A DNA stretch of 64,000 bases, taken from assembly GCF_042242105.1 (NCBI RefSeq), contig NC_092027.1, positions 15,033,721 to 15,097,720 of the forward strand. The letters are read 5' to 3'. A program made the position numbers and the translations under genes. The notes beneath the pieces were generated by a model. It saw only the letters and a program-made list of their open reading frames with translations, had not been told where the DNA came from and ran no database searches. Source of the stretch: Pempheris klunzingeri. Lineage: Eukaryota; Chordata; Actinopteri; Acropomatiformes; Pempheridae. Of this stretch, positions 61,447 to 64,000 are shown piece after piece (position 1 is the first letter of the stretch; every line of letters starts with the position of its first letter).

Positions 61447-63310
61447 TTAAAGGTTTTTTTCTTGCATCTCCAGCTCTCCTGAGCTGTTGGTTAAGTCAAA
61501 ATCTTCAGCCCTGTGGGAGGAGAAGACACAGTTTGTGTTATTCATAACTAGCTAAGTGACTAGCTGAGACTGGACTGGACATTTTAGATGTAATAACACA
61601 GATTAAATGAATCTCCACAAACCAAACAGTTATGGTATCATTTTTGGAAACACGTATCTATGTCAGTTATTAAGAGTTGCCTACCAGTGCCAGCCAGTGT
61701 TCAGTAACTGTGCACTGGCCAGAGTCCTAAGAAGGCTCCAGTAGAGACTCTTTCTCCCAGATCTCTGAGGCTGCTCTGGGTTCGGTGCTTCTCGGACACC
61801 AGGGCACTGGGCACACATTTGAGTCAGTTCCCAAGACCTCCCAAACCTCTGGGGCATGTTGGGGGTCGAGTTTGGGGCCCTGTCGTCACCAGAGAAGCTT
61901 TCCCTCCCAAAGCGCATGGGCATGTTGGCGTGCATGTGGAGAGGTTTGGCGGTGGGCGGGTAGAGCCTGATGATGGACGGGAGGCTGATCTTGCTGGTGG
62001 TGGGGGACACGTGTATGTTGAAGCTCTTGAGATCCAAACTCCTGCGGATTTCACCTTTTGACTGGAAACAAAATATGTTGAAGTCCATGTCAGTTCGATT
62101 AGAGAAAATTTGGATAAGTTTCTCCTGGAGCTGAAACGATGAGCTGATAAGAGAAACACCAGAAAAAAAGCAGTTGATCCTCTTTTGAACCATTTTTCAA
62201 CCAACACCCAAACATTTCCTGGTTCTATCATCTCAAATGAGTTGATTTCTTGGTTTTCTTTGTCATAAATGATGGTTAATCATAAGTTAGCAATATTTTA
62301 GGCTTTTAGCCAAAGGTTAGATAAAACAAACAATTTACATAATTCATCTTAGGCTCACTTTTGGGTTTTCTCAGAACTTTTGTCATTTTATTGACAAACT
62401 TATTAATCATTTAATCAAGAAACCAAATTAACTGTTAGGTTTTACCATGAATATTCCTCTCTTTACCAGTCACATCATTTTATAATATCATTTCATATAA
62501 CACAGCAGTAATTGAATGGTTTCAAGGGTAAGCAACATCAGACGTTTTATTTGACTAAAACGTGCCAGTTGTCAGTCATTTTATCTACTGGCCAGTGATG
62601 AAATAAAACCAACAATGCATTTACTGTTGCTCTTTTAATTTAATGTAAAACAAAATGGGTGAATGTGATATTATTGGATAGCAGGTGAGTTCTAACAGTG
62701 TCTTACAGTTTTTAACCCAAAGAGTGGATCATTCAGGAGTATAGTATAACAATATTTCAGCTAATGAAACTTTCATGGTCTTGACAGCTGTGGTGCAGAA
62801 CACAAGGAGTGTTGGCATTTATTATTTTCTTTTTCATATCATTATTTTCTCTATAAAATGTGCAAAAATAGAGAAAAAGAAAATTAAATTCCCAGAGCCC
62901 AAGGTGTCATCTGACGTCTGACCAGCCCAAACCCCCAAATATTCAATTTACTATTATGACAAAAAGGAATAAATCCTCACTTTTTAAATGCTGGAGATTG
63001 TTTGGTGTGAAAAATCATCGATCTATGAATCGATTGATCTACTTTTTGGCTGTAAAGGCCAACATAATGTGATGAATCCAGCCTCCCAAAGGAAGAAACA
63101 TCTCTGTGTGGTTTATTAATCAACTCTCACCTGTTGGTGCAGCTGCTTCCTCACCGTGTGTCTTCCATCGTCACTGCGCAGCAAAATTTTATCACTGTCG
63201 ACTGACTTCCCATAAGCCTGCGAGTCAGACGTCGCTGCCCCTCCGAGGCCCCCCAGCAGCAGGAGTCCTAACAGAAACACAGAGGTCAACATGATAACAG
63301 CAGGAGACAC
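61447..63310 (-). CDS. npvf: Neuropeptide VF precursor (LPXRFamide / GnIH)
   Basis: Coding exons in transcription order: 63310-63131, 62061-61685 and 61510-61447; 206 aa. A second Met at 63,292 starts a more typical signal peptide (MLTSVFLLGLLLLGGLGGA), so the real start may be there (200 aa). The precursor is cleaved into RFamide peptides that act through NPFFR1-type receptors, mainly on the gonadotropic axis. After IRR, peptide 1 runs from SLDLKSFNIHV to ANMPMRFGR. Peptide 2 runs from ESFSGDDRAP to NMPQRFGR. Gly-Arg after RF gives amidation and cleavage. The site of a third peptide reads PNPEQPQRSGR and has lost the RF. The third exon encodes AEDFDLTNSSGELEMQEKNL. Exon 2 shows an immediate TAG if read through its donor; splicing at TG|GTAGG restores the frame. 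Human NPVF also lies near CYCS. Confidence 0.93.
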
Positions 63311-64000
63311 CTTCTCTCAGGACAGCATGCCTTATTCCCTGCTCACCACACCGTGCCCTGTTATTAAAGACCCCTGACAAGACAGTGCGTCACCTGTCGC
63401 ATGAGATAAAGGCACCCATACACATACAAAGTGACACACACACACACACACAGATATATACACATTCAGTCACAGCCTCATTTGAACTGAGCAAATTCCT
63501 GCCTCAGTAATCATCCAGCTCTGAGGAATATATTTGAGAAGGTATGCATGTCCTAATTGGGCTGCTGAATGAATCAGTCGGCATTTATTTCACTGCAAAA
63601 TTTAAAACAGCTGCTCATAGGAAATACTGAAGAGCAGCACCATTCATATTCAGTACAGGTGATACTTGTATCTGCCACTTACAGGTAAAAGGTGCTTTGA
63701 TGGATTGATGAATGAAAGCATGGCAAGCAGCACTGAAAGCAGCAGCTACACAACTAGATGTTTTGTGGTCTTTCATTCATCTTTTCAGTCACGTCTCTGC
63801 CAGCTGTTTGATGCATTCAATAGTTTCCTTTATTTTCCATAGAATGCAGAAAAAAAAGGTTTAGAAAGCAAATATTTAATGGTTTGTTTGTAATGCTACT
63901 CTGTAACATTAATCACAAGTGTTACTTTATATTCCTGTTAGTTCTTCTGTAGCCATTATTTCACTAGTTCCTTTTTAACTCTTTAATTTAAAACTACACC
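63311..64000. other. npvf upstream region
   Basis: On the npvf strand a TATA-like TTTAATAA lies at about 63,359-63,366, some 50 bases upstream of the first ATG. A (CA)n run is at 63,430-63,452. The remainder is AT-rich with no coding feature. Confidence 0.4.

Noticed and set aside
1-64000. Prokaryote-type systems (CRISPR, operons, phage, integrons) and tRNA/rRNA genes
   Set aside because: The window is vertebrate chromosomal DNA. No regularly spaced repeats, Shine-Dalgarno-led gene runs or cloverleaf-capable segments with A/B boxes were seen.

Overview
This is eukaryotic DNA from a ray-finned fish, most likely a teleost of the percomorph type. The genes have short exons with GT/AG introns. 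They encode vertebrate proteins, including an LPXRFamide (NPVF) precursor. The non-coding DNA is full of CA/GT and CT microsatellites and of dispersed sequences familiar from percomorph genomes. I see no CRISPR array, tRNA, rRNA or intact mobile element. Gene calls come from splicing exons by hand: splice phases were checked across every junction and proteins were compared with family members from memory, without a database search.

Layout. (1) 1-5,706 is intronic or upstream sequence of rftn1. (2) rftn1 (raftlin-1, + strand) runs from 5,707 to its stop at 14,958; its N-terminal coding exon lies outside the window. (3) oxnad1 (- strand) spans 17,804-23,857, with a 5' UTR exon near 24.4-24.55 kb. 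(4) 24.7-32.1 kb has no intact gene; it holds a broken, unidentified coding-like block (25.28-26.04 kb) and a truncated LINE tail at 27.1 kb. (5) prr15 (+) has its coding exon at 33,172-33,552. (6) wipf3 (+) spans 37,798-42,573. (7) fkbp14 (-) spans 44,928-47,061. (8) colq (-) has 17 coding exons over 48,091-55,863. (9) cycs (-) spans 58,062-59,211. (10) npvf (-) spans 61,447-63,310.

Synteny. In human, RFTN1, OXNAD1 and COLQ lie together on chromosome 3p24-p25, while PRR15, WIPF3, FKBP14, CYCS and NPVF lie on 7p14-p15. Here the two sets are joined and interleaved, with colq between fkbp14 and cycs. The genes do not form a pathway: they cover lipid-raft signalling, a mitochondrial-type oxidoreductase, actin regulation, ER collagen folding, synaptic acetylcholinesterase anchoring, respiration/apoptosis and a neuropeptide. 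One thematic link is that fkbp14 (an ER prolyl isomerase of collagen folding) and colq (a collagen) are tandem neighbours.

I found no previously undescribed multi-gene system. The points most worth following up are: two convergent gene pairs whose poly(A) signals almost coincide; a divergent cytochrome c with Arg at position 72; a decayed third peptide in NPVF; loss of one basic residue in the first heparin-binding motif of COLQ; three perfect 15-17 bp hairpins; a tandem-acceptor splice site in wipf3; and the unidentified degenerate coding block at 25.3-26.0 kb.
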